From Alphaproteobacteria bacterium bin52 (GTDB taxonomy: Bacteria; Pseudomonadota; Alphaproteobacteria; Thalassobaculales; Thalassobaculaceae): a stretch of DNA of 45,125 nt. The translations under genes were made by a program, and so were the position numbers. The stretch is from assembly GCA_002238645.1 (NCBI GenBank), contig MPMT01000038.1, positions 1 through 45,125 on the forward strand, written 5' to 3'. The notes below the pieces were generated by a model, which was given only the letters and a program-made list of their open reading frames with translations, was not told the origin of the DNA and searched no databases. Below are positions 1 through 8,182 of the stretch, in pieces. Numbering within the stretch: position 1 is the first letter of the stretch; every line of letters begins with the position of its first letter.

Positions 1-345
1 AGGTCGAGTAAGCGACGAGGGGCGGGACAACATAACCCGCCCTGAGCGAGGACCTCAGGGCACAGGTGGCGATGTGTGCAGCCGATGCGTCCGTACGCAG
101 TGACGGACGATCAGTCGGTGGGCGGCATCGTCGAAGGGCGGAGCAAACGCGGCGCCCGATCGGGGGTATGGCTGGGTCAGCCTTGACCTCGACGACGCTG
201 CGGAAGGCCCCGTACCGAACTGTGAGGTGCCTGATGCTTGAAGCCGTACCCGGGAAAACCGGACGTACGGAATTTCAGGGGGGTCGCTGGAAACGTGATC
301 TATGGTGGAACTGCGCTCCCACCCGCAATCGAAAGAGCGGGACCG
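1..345 (+). mobile_element. 3' end of a degenerate group II intron (domain V-like hairpin)
   Basis: Positions 240-274 resemble group II intron domain V. An AGC triad lies at 242-244, the lower stem 244-249 pairs with 265-270 (GCCGTAC-type against GTACGG), an AC bulge sits at 263-264, the upper stem CCGG (250-253) pairs with CCGG (259-262), and the loop is GAAA-like. A G-rich stretch at 277-286 that can partly pair with bases around 323-333 would fit domain VI. The lowest domain V pairs are mismatched (243/271 and 242/272), so the element is probably inactive. No reverse transcriptase ORF lies inside the window; any such ORF would be to the left of base 1. The rest of 1-381 holds no convincing gene. 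Confidence 0.45.
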
Positions 346-381
346 GATAAGCCTCCACCTAAGGATGCGCGCGCCAGTGGC

Positions 382-1527
382 CTACCCGACCAGGTCGTGG
401 ATGACGGCGGGCGTGTCGAAATCGAAGTGCGGCCAGTCGGACGCGAACAGCAGCTGCTCACGCGCGTTGGTCATCCTGAACGTGCACTCCAGCGCCTCGA
501 GATTGCTCTTCTCCAGCGGCTGCGAGGTGTACCAGCAGTGGGTCGACATGTAGGAACTCGGCAGCCGCGTGAGCAGCGGCGCCTCTGACTGGCGCATCAG
601 GTACTGGTCGTCGAGCCGCTGCATCAGGAACGGAACCCAGGCCAGGCCGCTCTCGACCCACAGTGACTTCAGCTCGGGAAACCGCTCCGGGATGCCGTTC
701 AGGATCCAGTTGGTCATGTGCACCATGTTGCACCACACGAAGCCCAGAGCGTGCATGCCGAGGAAGGTATTGCAGGTGGCAAGCGACGGGTCCTGCCAGT
801 GGTAACCGGCGTGGAAGGCGATCGGCTTGCCGGTCAGTTCGATCGCCCGGTACAGCTTCATGTATTCGTTGGCATGGACCGGCTTGTGGCGGGTCGAGGT
901 GACGCAGAAACCGATCACGCCGGGCACGTCGGCGAATTCCTCGACCGTGCGCAGCGCCGCGTCGGGCGTGTTGAACGGCAGCACCGCGAGCGCCACGATC
1001 CCAGGATCACCGGGGACAACGCGCTGCGTCAGCCAGCGGTTGTAGGCCTGGCTGAGCTGTATTTCCATCTCCGTCTGCGGATGCATGCCGAGGAACAGCA
1101 TCGGGGTCGGGAACAGCACCATGTAGTCGACGGCCAGCGCATGCATGGCGCGCTGGGTGAGCACGACGTCACGGTGCAGGTCGGTCTCGCCGATTTCCTC
1201 GCGCTGGCTCGACTGGTGCGGGATGCGGCCGCCGACGTCCTGGTAGCGCAGTCCCAGGTCGCCGTTCAGCCCGTAGGGAGGCGCGCCGACCCGTTCCTTC
1301 TGGTACATGGTGGCCTGATGACGCAGCACCGGGTCCTCGATGAACTCGGTGACTTCGGCCCAGCTCACGCTCTCGACGTGGTGGGCATCGATATCGACGA
1401 TGGTCCAGTCGGCGTAGCCCTTGCGTTCGGCATCGCGCCGCGCGTGCGCGAGATAGGCCCTGGTGTCGGTCCGGGTATCGATGTCCTGGACCGGGTGGCG
1501 GGCAATACTCTGGTTGAAGGCATCCAT
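382..1527 (-). CDS. Amidohydrolase-2 family metal-dependent hydrolase/decarboxylase
   Basis: The 381-residue product resembles the amidohydrolase_2 (ACMSD/LigW-like) TIM-barrel family, whose members hydrolyse or decarboxylate ring-cleavage and related carboxylates in the cytoplasm. Visible metal-site elements are the N-terminal D-I-D-A-H-H at about residues 45-50, an F-H-A-G histidine in the middle, and the C-terminal A-S-D-W-P-H Asp near residue 365. The frame is open upstream to 1845, but the ATG at 1527 gives the family-like N-terminus, and the upstream part is the shadow of the neighbouring gene. It is the last gene of a three-gene run with a small protein and a Rieske ferredoxin, which suggests a joint role with an oxygenase-type electron carrier. 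The substrate cannot be told. Confidence 0.85.
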   Translation of the reverse strand: MDAFNQSIARHPVQDIDTRTDTRAYLAHARRDAERKGYADWTIVDIDAHHVESVSWAEVTEFIEDPVLRHQATMYQKERVGAPPYGLNGDLGLRYQDVGGRIPHQSSQREEIGETDLHRDVVLTQRAMHALAVDYMVLFPTPMLFLGMHPQTEMEIQLSQAYNRWLTQRVVPGDPGIVALAVLPFNTPDAALRTVEEFADVPGVIGFCVTSTRHKPVHANEYMKLYRAIELTGKPIAFHAGYHWQDPSLATCNTFLGMHALGFVWCNMVHMTNWILNGIPERFPELKSLWVESGLAWVPFLMQRLDDQYLMRQSEAPLLTRLPSSYMSTHCWYTSQPLEKSNLEALECTFRMTNAREQLLFASDWPHFDFDTPAVIHDLVG

Positions 1528-1550
1528 AGCCGGGATCTCCGTAAACTGGC

Positions 1551-1913
1551 TCAGCGCTCGTCTGGCCACGGGGTCTCGTGATAGTCCTCCGGGCGGCGGC
1601 GGGACCACAGGCCGAACTCCATCGGCCCGAGTCTGAGCGCGCGCAGCACCTCGGTCACCGCGGTCAGGGCCTCGGTCGGTGTGACGATCTCGTCGTCCTC
1701 GCCGAGCAGGGGACGGAATGTGCGCTCCTCCCCGTCGGCCTTGGCGGCGTAGAGCCTGATTGCGGCCGTCATCAGCCGGGCCACCGCCTCGTCCGATACC
1801 CGGGCGGCCTCGTCGTGTTCGATCGCCTGCCGGGCGCGCTCCCACACCAGCTCGGCCGCGCGCTCGAGCGCCGCGTAGGGGTCGTTCTCGCGGTCGTCAG
1901 GCGAGACTGACAT
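1551..1913 (-). CDS. Small conserved-looking protein between Rieske and amidohydrolase genes
   Basis: I do not recognise a family. The 120-residue product is acidic and mostly helical by composition (Ala, Glu and Arg rich), with no signal peptide, membrane segment or metal-binding cysteines. Its start overlaps the end of the Rieske gene by 17 bases, and it stops 23 bases before the amidohydrolase start. A GGGAG ribosome-binding site lies before the ATG at 1913. Tight packing argues for co-transcription and a shared role, perhaps as an accessory subunit. That role is inference only. Confidence 0.75.
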   Translation of the reverse strand: MSVSPDDRENDPYAALERAAELVWERARQAIEHDEAARVSDEAVARLMTAAIRLYAAKADGEERTFRPLLGEDDEIVTPTEALTAVTEVLRALRLGPMEFGLWSRRRPEDYHETPWPDER

Positions 1914-2265
1914 AGACCACTCCCGCCTCCACGGTGACTTCGGCCGCCCGGAGCGCGAGTTCGGGTGTTCCGGGGTGCTGCCCGGTGCGGATGTCGAATT
2001 CGAGCCCGTGCCATGGACAGACGATGTTCTTCACATTCTCGTCGTAGGTGCGGCCGCGGCTGCGCATGGCGTCGTCAAGGTCCTCGCGCACCCGCGGGTA
2101 GATCCGGCCCTGGCAGACCGGACCGCCCTGGTGCGGGCAGACGTTGTGCCAGGCGTGGAAGCTGTCACCCAGCCGGAAGACGCCGATCTCGTCGTCACCG
2201 ATCACGATGACCTGCTTGCCCGGATCCTCGAAGTCGCTGACGGACCCGACCCGTACTCTCCGCAT
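1897..2265 (-). CDS. Rieske [2Fe-2S] ferredoxin-like protein
   Basis: The product is a 122-residue single-domain Rieske protein. The two cluster-binding motifs are visible as C-P-H-Q-G-G and C-P-W-H-G, separated by about 45 residues with a longer-than-usual insertion. Such proteins carry electrons for ring-hydroxylating oxygenases or act as small Rieske domains of unknown partner. I chose the ATG at 2265 because GGAGGAAGGC precedes it directly; an in-frame GTG at 2289 lies upstream without a comparable site. It is the first gene of the run leading to the amidohydrolase. No oxygenase large subunit lies nearby, so the electron acceptor is unknown. Confidence 0.85.
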   Translation of the reverse strand: MRRVRVGSVSDFEDPGKQVIVIGDDEIGVFRLGDSFHAWHNVCPHQGGPVCQGRIYPRVREDLDDAMRSRGRTYDENVKNIVCPWHGLEFDIRTGQHPGTPELALRAAEVTVEAGVVYVSLA

Positions 2266-2689
2266 GCCTTCCTCCGCGGCCCCACGCACATCCGGCCAAG
2301 GGTAGCACGCCCGGCGGGTGCGCTACAGGCGGCGTGACGGCCCTGCCGGGGACGCACAGGTTCCGACAGACCCGGGGGTCGATACCGGCCCGGGAAACCA
2401 GGATCATGCGCGGGTCGGTCGGCCCCGGCGTCGGAAGCGCCGCTGCTCCCGGAGCCCGAAAGTCCCAAGATCGACCGGAACGCCCGGATGGACCCCTGGA
2501 TACACGTCCCCGGGACCGGGCACGGGTTCCGCGAGACGCCGGCACGCACGGGTTCCGGTCCGGCTCCCGGCGCTTACCGTGTCCGCCCGGCGTGGATTTT
2601 GCGGCGACCTGGCCATGCCCCGGCCGGCCGCAGGCGGGGAGCACGCGCCCCGCATCCGCGAAAAAGTTCTGGGGGTCCCGGTTCTTCGC
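2266..2689. other. Intergenic stretch without a supported gene
   Basis: About 420 very GC-rich bases separate the Rieske gene from the dioxygenase-like gene. Open frames on both strands lack ribosome-binding sites and protein-like composition. No clear terminator or repeat array was seen, apart from a short repeated CGGGTTCCG at about 2524 and 2551. It may hold the promoter of the Rieske operon near its left edge. Confidence 0.5.
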
Positions 2690-3034
2690 CTACTTCTCGA
2701 ACATGGCGAGGTTGAGCGGCCGGACCGCGCCCATCCAGATCGCGTAATCGCGGTGATCGGCGAGGTCGTCCCCCGTGTTCGGATGGACGAAGATGACCAG
2801 CGAACCGCGGGCAAGGGCGAGTGCCGGAACGATCTCGGCGAACAGCGCCGGCTCGAACGCGATCTGGTAGCTCCAGTCCGGGTGCGGTCCCACCGGCCGG
2901 TCGTGCCAGCGGCCGAAGGTCGCCTGCGGAAAACGCTCCTCGAAAGCCGCGCGCAGGAGTTCGGCCTCGGGCTTCGAGCCGGCGTCGTAATAGACGTGGG
3001 CGTGATAGTCGGAGATGTCGGCGGGGGCGGCCAT
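2690..3034 (-). CDS. DOPA 4,5-dioxygenase family protein
   Basis: The 114-residue product matches the small DOPA-dioxygenase family. The N-terminus has D-Y-H-A-H-V-Y-Y, the middle has R-W-H-D-R-P-V-G-P-H-P and Y-Q-I-A-F, and near the C-terminus comes V-F-V/I-H-P-N-T-G-D-D. The conserved histidines are the expected ferrous-iron ligands for extradiol cleavage. Bacterial members are cytoplasmic and mostly of unknown substrate. The frame runs open upstream across the tRNA gene, so the real start is the ATG at 3034, preceded by GGGAGAA. It lies directly downstream of tRNA-Ser on the same strand. Confidence 0.85.
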   Translation of the reverse strand: MAAPADISDYHAHVYYDAGSKPEAELLRAAFEERFPQATFGRWHDRPVGPHPDWSYQIAFEPALFAEIVPALALARGSLVIFVHPNTGDDLADHRDYAIWMGAVRPLNLAMFEK

Positions 3035-3052
3035 CACGATTCTCCCGGTGCC

Positions 3053-3140
3053 TGGCGGAGGGAGCGGGATTCGAACCCGCGACACCTTTCGGTGAACACG
3101 CTTTCCAGGCGTGCGCCTTAAGCCGCTCGGCCATCCCTCC
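3053..3140 (-). tRNA. tRNA-Ser(GGA)
   Basis: The minus strand folds as a class II serine tRNA. The acceptor arm GGAGGGA (5', from 3140) pairs with TCCCTCC, the D-arm carries GGCCGAGCGG, and the anticodon loop CTGGAAAG has anticodon GGA. A long variable arm and the T-arm GGGTTCGAATCCC follow, and the CCA end is encoded at 3053-3055. GGA reads UCC and UCU serine codons. It appears intact. Confidence 0.97.
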
Positions 3141-3260
3141 GTGCGCGGCGACACTATCCAAGGTGACGGGACGGTGCAACGCGCCGCCCGTGCCCACACC
3201 CGTTGCGTGCCCTCATGGTATGCTGACGAGGGACCGGTGCCGGTCGGGGTCCGGAGGAAC

Positions 3261-4043
3261 ATGGGGCAATATCGAAAGGCGATCCGGCTTGCCTGCGTGT
3301 GCGTGGTGCTGCGGGCCCTGGTGCCGGGCTTCATCCTGCTTGCGGCAGGCGGCGGTCAGGCTGAAACCGGGACCTGGCGAGGTCTGGTCGTGGCCCCGGA
3401 AACCCGCTGCTCGCCGTATGACCGCGAGCGCGACTACCGCTACAGCCAGTCCGTCGAACAGACGATCGTCGCCCGCATGGGAGCGGTGTACGGCCCTTAT
3501 ACCGGTCGCTACTTTGCCTCGACCCGGGAGACCGACATCGAACACATCGTTGCGACCAGCGAGGCGCACGACAGCGGACTGTGCGCGCGCAACGCTGCGG
3601 CGAGGGCGCGATTCGCCAGTGACCCGCGCAACCTCACCCTGGCTTCGGTCCGGGTCAACCGGCACCAGAAGCAGGGCAAGGACGCGGCGGAATGGCTGCC
3701 GGATCGCAACAGGTGCTGGTTCGTGGGCCGCATCATCGAGGTCAGGCGGACCTGGAACCTCACGATCGACCGGCGCGAGGCAGAGGCGATCGATGCGGTG
3801 CTGGCGGGATGTGACCGGATCCCCGACGAGCCGGTGATGGCCGAGCGGGCGGCCGCGGCGGCTCCCCGCACATCACCCCGATCCGGCACGCCGTTGGACC
3901 TGTGGGATGACAACGAGAACGGCCGGATCACCTGTCGCGAGGCGCGCCGCCATGGCATTGCGCCGGTGCGCAGCGATCATGCGGCGTACAGGTTCATGCG
4001 CGACGGCGACGGTGACGGGGTGGTGTGCGAAAGAGGATGGTGA
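3261..4043 (+). CDS. Exported HNH nuclease with C-terminal excalibur-like calcium-binding region
   Basis: The 260-residue product starts at an ATG preceded by CGGAGGAAC. Residues 8-30 form a hydrophobic export signal. The central region resembles the DUF1524/GmrSD-C type HNH nuclease, with D-I-E-H-I-V around residues 92-97 (His95 the likely general base), the D-P-R-N-L segment at 121-125 and N-R-H at 133-135. A C-terminal region has D-N-E-N-G-R-I-T-C at 217-225, and R-D-G-D-G-D-G-V-V-C-E at 247-257 matches the excalibur calcium-binding signature. The protein probably cuts DNA outside the cytoplasm. It lies 2 bases upstream of an SLT-type lipoprotein gene, so the two are likely co-translated. 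Confidence 0.85.
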   Translation: MGQYRKAIRLACVCVVLRALVPGFILLAAGGGQAETGTWRGLVVAPETRCSPYDRERDYRYSQSVEQTIVARMGAVYGPYTGRYFASTRETDIEHIVATSEAHDSGLCARNAAARARFASDPRNLTLASVRVNRHQKQGKDAAEWLPDRNRCWFVGRIIEVRRTWNLTIDRREAEAIDAVLAGCDRIPDEPVMAERAAAAAPRTSPRSGTPLDLWDDNENGRITCREARRHGIAPVRSDHAAYRFMRDGDGDGVVCERGW

Positions 4044-4045
4044 AC

Positions 4046-4687
4046 ATGACGCATCCGATGCGCGGCGGGCTGGTCCGTGCGGCGGCGGCACTGCTTGTCG
4101 TCGCGCTGCTTGGCGCCTGCAGCACTCCGGTCCCGGACCGCCAGAAGAACCTCTGCGCCGTGTTCGACCAGTTCCCCGAGTGGTACGACCATGCCCTGGC
4201 TTCCCGGAAACGCTGGGGGACCCCGATCCCGATCCAGATGTCGATCATCCACCATGAATCGGGATATCGCAGCCACGTGCGTCCGCCGAGGAGGTGGTTT
4301 CTGGGGATCATCCCGCTGGGCCGACCGTCAACGGCGAAGGGCTATGCACAGGCAATCAGCCCGGCGTGGAAGGACTACACCTCCGAACGCGGCGGGACGT
4401 TCCGCAGCCGCACCGACATGGAGGACGCTCTCGATTTCGTCGGATGGTACAACTACAAGAGCTGGAAGGGACTTGGTATTCCTCGAACCGACGCACGCCG
4501 CCTGTACCTGGCCTATCACGAGGGCCGGCGTGGGTATGCCCGCGGGTCGTGGAAGAAAAAGCCTGCGGTTCGTTCGGCGGCTGACCGGGTTGCAGCCACG
4601 GCCGAGCGGTATGCGGCCCAGCTGAAGCGTTGCGAGTCGCGTTTCCGCTGCGACTCGTGGTATCAGTTCTGGCCGTTCTGCAGCTAG
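4046..4687 (+). CDS. SLT-domain-like lipoprotein (putative lytic transglycosylase)
   Basis: The 213-residue product has a lipoprotein signal with lipobox L-L-G-A-C, Cys25 being the acylated residue. After it comes a lysozyme-like region: S-I-I-H-H-E-S-G-Y-R places a candidate catalytic Glu at 71, followed by K-G-Y-A-Q-A-I-S-P-A-W and the Y-N-Y-K-S / Y-L-A-Y-H-E-G segments typical of goose-type/SLT folds. It would cleave peptidoglycan from the periplasmic side of a membrane. I prefer the ATG at 4046 (AGAGGA upstream) over 4025 or 4037. The partner is the exported nuclease immediately upstream. Confidence 0.82.
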   Translation: MTHPMRGGLVRAAAALLVVALLGACSTPVPDRQKNLCAVFDQFPEWYDHALASRKRWGTPIPIQMSIIHHESGYRSHVRPPRRWFLGIIPLGRPSTAKGYAQAISPAWKDYTSERGGTFRSRTDMEDALDFVGWYNYKSWKGLGIPRTDARRLYLAYHEGRRGYARGSWKKKPAVRSAADRVAATAERYAAQLKRCESRFRCDSWYQFWPFCS

Positions 4688-4784
4688 CAGGGTCGGGTGC
4701 AATGGCGGAAGACGACAGGATCCGGAAAGACCGGGCAAACCGGGAATGGACGGCCGGGCGACGGGCCGCGGGGACGCCGTAGCC

Positions 4785-5105
4785 ATGCGGCTGGTCGTGA
4801 GGAATACCGGACTGTTGCTGCTGGTGCTCTGTGCCGGGATGCTGTGCTACGACATCGTGCGCACCGTCCTTTCGGGCGAACTCCAGATCATCGATGTCGG
4901 CTCCCTGTGGGTTGCCGTGCATTCGACAAGCCTGCAGGAACTCGAAGCCGGGATTTCCCGGTACCTGTGGCCGTTCCTCTGGCATCCGGTCATGGTCACC
5001 TTCCTTCTGCTGCCGGCATTTGCGGTCGTTGGCGTCGTCGGCGTCCTGCTGATGATCGTCGGTCGCAGGCGGACACGCAGCGGCCAGCTGTTCAGCCGCC
5101 CGTAG
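4785..5105 (+). CDS. Small membrane protein, two transmembrane segments
   Basis: The product is 106 residues from the ATG at 4785; an in-frame ATG at 4746 would add 13 polar residues. Two hydrophobic segments are visible, residues 7-28 (L-L-L-L-V-L-C-A-G) and about 68-92 (V-M-V-T-F-L-L-L-P-A-F ... V-G-V-L-L-M-I-V-G), with a soluble loop between them and a basic C-terminus (G-R-R-R-T-R). I do not recognise a named family. It sits between the lipoprotein and the S49 protease on the same strand. A membrane role is clear, but a function is not. Confidence 0.7.
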   Translation: MRLVVRNTGLLLLVLCAGMLCYDIVRTVLSGELQIIDVGSLWVAVHSTSLQELEAGISRYLWPFLWHPVMVTFLLLPAFAVVGVVGVLLMIVGRRRTRSGQLFSRP

Positions 5106-5162
5106 CGCTCGGGGACGCCGGGCCGCCTTGCGGGCAGGCCGCACCGACTCTATTTTCCGCAA

Positions 5163-6017
5163 ATGAGGATCATCTCACGGATTCCAGGGTTTCGCCGGCG
5201 GCCACCGACGGTTTCCGTGGTGCGGCTGTCCGGCATCATCGGCGGCGCGGCGATGGTGCGGCGTGGTCTGGTTCACCAGTCGCTGGCGCCGGTCCTGGAG
5301 AAGGCGTTTTCCGGGCGCCGCACGGTGGCTGTCGCGCTGGCCATCAACTCGCCGGGCGGGTCACCGGTGCAGTCGGACCTGATCGCCGCCCACATCATCA
5401 CTCTGAGCCGGGAACGCGATATTCCGGTCTTCGCCTTCTGCGAGGATGTTGCCGCCTCGGGCGGCTACTGGCTGGCGCTGTCTGCCGGGGAGATCTACGC
5501 CAACCAGAGCACCATCGTCGGCTCGATCGGCGTGGTGACCGCGGGTTTCGGCCTGGACCGGTTGATCGAGCGGTTCGGAATCGAGCGCCGCGTGTATACG
5601 ACCGGGCCGAAGAAGGGGATGCTCGATCCGTTCCGACCGGCCGACCCGGACCACGTCGAGCACCTGCGCGGCGTCCATGCCGTGCTGTTCGAACGATTTC
5701 GCGACTTCGTCGCCGAACGGCGCGGGCATCGTCTCGCCGCTCCGGAAGACGAACTGTACAGTGGTGCCTTCTGGAGCGGCAGCCAGGCACTCGAATACGG
5801 ATTGATCGACGGTTTCGGTTCACTCCGGTCGGTGATGCGGGAGCGGTTCGGCACCAGTGTCCGTTTCAGGCAGTTCGGGATGCGCAGAGGTGTCCTGGGG
5901 CGGTTGCAGCGTGCGACAGGCTGGTCGGATCCGGACGGTGCCGCGGACCGGACCTGGGCCGATGAACTGCTCGCCGCGGTCGAGACGCGAACCATGTGGG
6001 GACGCTTCGGGCTTTAG
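5163..6017 (+). CDS. S49 family serine peptidase (SppA/SohB-like)
   Basis: The 284-residue product is a single-domain S49 peptidase, which cleaves membrane-embedded or signal-peptide fragments. Family signs are A-I-N-S-P-G-G-S at 60-67 (oxyanion region), the nucleophile in D-V-A-A-S-G-G-Y-W (Ser99), the S-I-V-G-S-I-G-V-like segment at 116-124, and the base in G-P-K-K-G-M-L-D-P-F (Lys151). The N-terminus lacks an obvious long membrane anchor, so it may be peripheral or cytoplasmic like short SohB forms. The ATG at 5163 has a poor Shine-Dalgarno site, but the next ATG would cut into the fold. Confidence 0.92.
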   Translation: MRIISRIPGFRRRPPTVSVVRLSGIIGGAAMVRRGLVHQSLAPVLEKAFSGRRTVAVALAINSPGGSPVQSDLIAAHIITLSRERDIPVFAFCEDVAASGGYWLALSAGEIYANQSTIVGSIGVVTAGFGLDRLIERFGIERRVYTTGPKKGMLDPFRPADPDHVEHLRGVHAVLFERFRDFVAERRGHRLAAPEDELYSGAFWSGSQALEYGLIDGFGSLRSVMRERFGTSVRFRQFGMRRGVLGRLQRATGWSDPDGAADRTWADELLAAVETRTMWGRFGL

Positions 6018-6047
6018 TCGTGGTCCGGTGCCGTCGGGAGGGGTCAG

Positions 6048-7265
6048 ATGTCAGAAAGGCTGATCGTGATCGGTGGCGGTCAGGCGGCATCGACCGTGGT
6101 GGCCTCGATGCGCGGTTTCGGTGACGAACGACCGATAACCGTGATCAGCGAGGAGACCGACCCGCCCTACCAGCGGCCCCCGCTGTCGAAGGGTTACCTG
6201 CAGGGCAAGGTCCCGAGGGATCGTCTGCTGCTGCGCCCGGCGGCCTGGTACCGCGAGCACGATGTTGTCCTTCGCCTCGAGGGGCGGGTGATCGACATCG
6301 ATCGCGACCAGGCGCGGGTCACGCTGGACGACGGGGAACAGCTGGACTACGGCGCCCTGGTGCTTGCGACCGGCGCGACGCCGCGCCGGCTGCCCGCCGC
6401 CATCGGCGGGGAGCTCGACGGCGTGTACGTGCTGCGCTCGCGCGCGGACTCCGACGCGATCCGCCGGCGGCTCGAGCAGGCGCGCAGCCTGCTGGTGATC
6501 GGTGGAGGGTACATCGGGCTCGAGGTTGCCGCTTCGGTGGCGGGGCGCGGGTGCCACGTGATGGTGGTCGAGATGGCCGACCGCATCCTGCAGCGGGTGG
6601 CCGCGCCGGAAACCTCCGATTTCTTCCGGGATGTTCATCGCGCGCACGGTGTCGACATTCGCGAATCGACCGGCCTGGTACGGCTTCTCGGCGAGGATGG
6701 CCGGGTGCACGGCGCGGAACTTGACGACGGCACGGTGTGTGATGCCGACGTTGTGGTGGTGGGGATCGGCGTTCGTCCCAACGACGACCTCGCGCGCAAC
6801 GCCGGTCTCGACACCGACGACGGAATCCTGGTCGATGAACGCTGCCGGTCTTCCGACCCGGCGATCCTGGCGGCCGGTGACTGTGCGAGGTTCTGGTTGG
6901 ACGGCCGCCGCATCCGGCTCGAATCGGTCCAGAACGCGAACGACCAGGCGCGGGCGGCGGCGCGAGCCCTGTGTGGTCGCGAGGTCGCCTATCGTCCGGT
7001 GCCGTGGTTCTGGTCCGACCAGTTCGACGTCAGGCTGAAGATCGCCGGTTTCAGCGCCGGATATGACGAGGTCGTCACCCGGCCCGGACGCGCGACGGGT
7101 TCGCTGTCGGTCTGGTACTACAGGCAGGGCCGGCTGATCGCGGTCGACTCGCTGACCGATGCCGCTTCCCACACCATCGCCCGAAAGCTGCTCGCCGCGG
7201 GCCAGAGCCCGCCGCCATCACGGGTCCGCGATACGGGCTTGGAGCTTAAGACGCTTTTTGCGTGA
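6048..7265 (+). CDS. FAD-dependent NAD(P)H:ferredoxin/rubredoxin reductase
   Basis: The 405-residue product belongs to the rhodocoxin/putidaredoxin reductase family. It has an N-terminal FAD dinucleotide fold (V-I-G-G-G-Q-A-A), the A-T-G-A-T-P-R motif near 108, and an NAD(P)H dinucleotide fold with V-I-G-G-G-Y-I-G-L-E around 150-160. A-A-G-D-C-A-R follows near 282, and the reductase C-terminal domain begins at about W-F-W-S-D-Q-F. Such enzymes pass electrons from NADH to a [2Fe-2S] ferredoxin that feeds a P450 or Rieske oxygenase. No such oxygenase lies adjacent; the Rieske protein at 1897-2265 is a possible but unproven partner. Length is normal for the family. Confidence 0.93.
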   Translation: MSERLIVIGGGQAASTVVASMRGFGDERPITVISEETDPPYQRPPLSKGYLQGKVPRDRLLLRPAAWYREHDVVLRLEGRVIDIDRDQARVTLDDGEQLDYGALVLATGATPRRLPAAIGGELDGVYVLRSRADSDAIRRRLEQARSLLVIGGGYIGLEVAASVAGRGCHVMVVEMADRILQRVAAPETSDFFRDVHRAHGVDIRESTGLVRLLGEDGRVHGAELDDGTVCDADVVVVGIGVRPNDDLARNAGLDTDDGILVDERCRSSDPAILAAGDCARFWLDGRRIRLESVQNANDQARAAARALCGREVAYRPVPWFWSDQFDVRLKIAGFSAGYDEVVTRPGRATGSLSVWYYRQGRLIAVDSLTDAASHTIARKLLAAGQSPPPSRVRDTGLELKTLFA

Positions 7266-7268
7266 CTG

Positions 7269-7934
7269 CTACCTGTCGCCCCGGGAGCCGTCGATGCGAA
7301 GGACCAGGTCGGCGAGGCCGGGGTCGTCGAGCCCCTCGGCCTCGAGTGAGCGCAGCGTCTGGCGGAAGTAGTCCGCACACCTGCCGAACGCTCCCTCGGC
7401 GCCGCGGATCCATCCGGCCGCGACATCATGCGCCATGACACCGGCATACTGGGGGTGCTCGCGGTTGCTCACGAAGGCAAGCACGTCTGCCGGTCCGGCT
7501 TCGGTCGAGGCTGTCAGCCAGCGTGGCCGGTAGAGCGCGGTATGCATCTCGCGCTGCCACAGCCGATCCAGCACCTCGTCCTCGCCGTCGAGCGGAAGGG
7601 TGAAAACAATCCCGGCGCAGGAACCCGATGGATCCGTGTCCAGTCCCAGCGCCAGGCCGGGGTTTTCCGGAGTGCCCCGTGATTCCAGTGTCCAGATGCA
7701 TGCACGGCGCATGTAGCCGGAAAGCCGGCCATGCATTCGCCCGGTCCACGCGAAACCGGGATTCCAGATCAGCGAGCCGTAGGCGAACACCCTGATGGCA
7801 TCCGCCCCGTCGGCCCGGCCCGCGGGGCGGTGCGCCAGCGTATCCGCGATGCTGCGCGCACGTTCCGGCTGGCCGAGCGGCGGCGTGGCTTGCGCCGGCG
7901 GCAGCCTCGTTGGCGCACTCACGGCCAACGGCAT
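7269..7934 (-). CDS. ChaC-like gamma-glutamylcyclotransferase
   Basis: The 221-residue product carries the ChaC glutathione-binding motif in V-F-A-Y-G-S-L-I-W-N-P (residues 49-58) and the catalytic acid in L-W-Q-R-E-M (Glu129). The family degrades glutathione to 5-oxoproline and Cys-Gly in the cytoplasm. The ATG at 7934 is used; an upstream TTG is less likely. About 45 low-complexity Pro/Ala residues precede the domain. The gene converges on the reductase gene with only 3 bases between stop codons. Confidence 0.9.
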   Translation of the reverse strand: MPLAVSAPTRLPPAQATPPLGQPERARSIADTLAHRPAGRADGADAIRVFAYGSLIWNPGFAWTGRMHGRLSGYMRRACIWTLESRGTPENPGLALGLDTDPSGSCAGIVFTLPLDGEDEVLDRLWQREMHTALYRPRWLTASTEAGPADVLAFVSNREHPQYAGVMAHDVAAGWIRGAEGAFGRCADYFRQTLRSLEAEGLDDPGLADLVLRIDGSRGDR

Positions 7935-7969
7935 TCCCAACCGGTTCGAAATGTCATATCAAGGTGACC

Positions 7970-8182
7970 ATGCTGCTGAGCGTCAACAAGATACTGGTGC
8001 TGATCGCCATCCTGCTGGTGGTCTGGTACGGCTTCAAGCTTGTCGGCCGGCTGGACCGGGCTCGCAGGGAAAAGGTCAGGTCGGCCCGCCGCGCACCGGA
8101 CCCGGACGATGCCGAGACCATCGAACTGGTCCGCGACGAGGAAGGAACCGGTTTCGTCCCGCGCGGGACCCGTCGGCGCTGA
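7970..8182 (+). CDS. Small single-pass membrane protein
   Basis: The 70-residue product starts at an ATG preceded by AAGGTGACC. One transmembrane helix (residues about 7-24, I-L-V-L-I-A-I-L-L-V-V-W-Y-G-F) is followed by a strongly basic stretch and an acidic tail with D-P-D-D-A-E-T-I-E-L. The layout (N-terminal anchor, short charged cytoplasmic tail) resembles small alphaproteobacterial membrane proteins of unknown function. It is transcribed divergently from ChaC, 35 bases away. Confidence 0.65.
   Translation: MLLSVNKILVLIAILLVVWYGFKLVGRLDRARREKVRSARRAPDPDDAETIELVRDEEGTGFVPRGTRRR

Noticed and set aside
2690..3334. A 214-codon minus-strand frame covering the tRNA
   Set aside because: The part upstream of 3034 translates the tRNA-Ser gene and intergenic DNA. 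Only the C-terminal 114 residues match a family.
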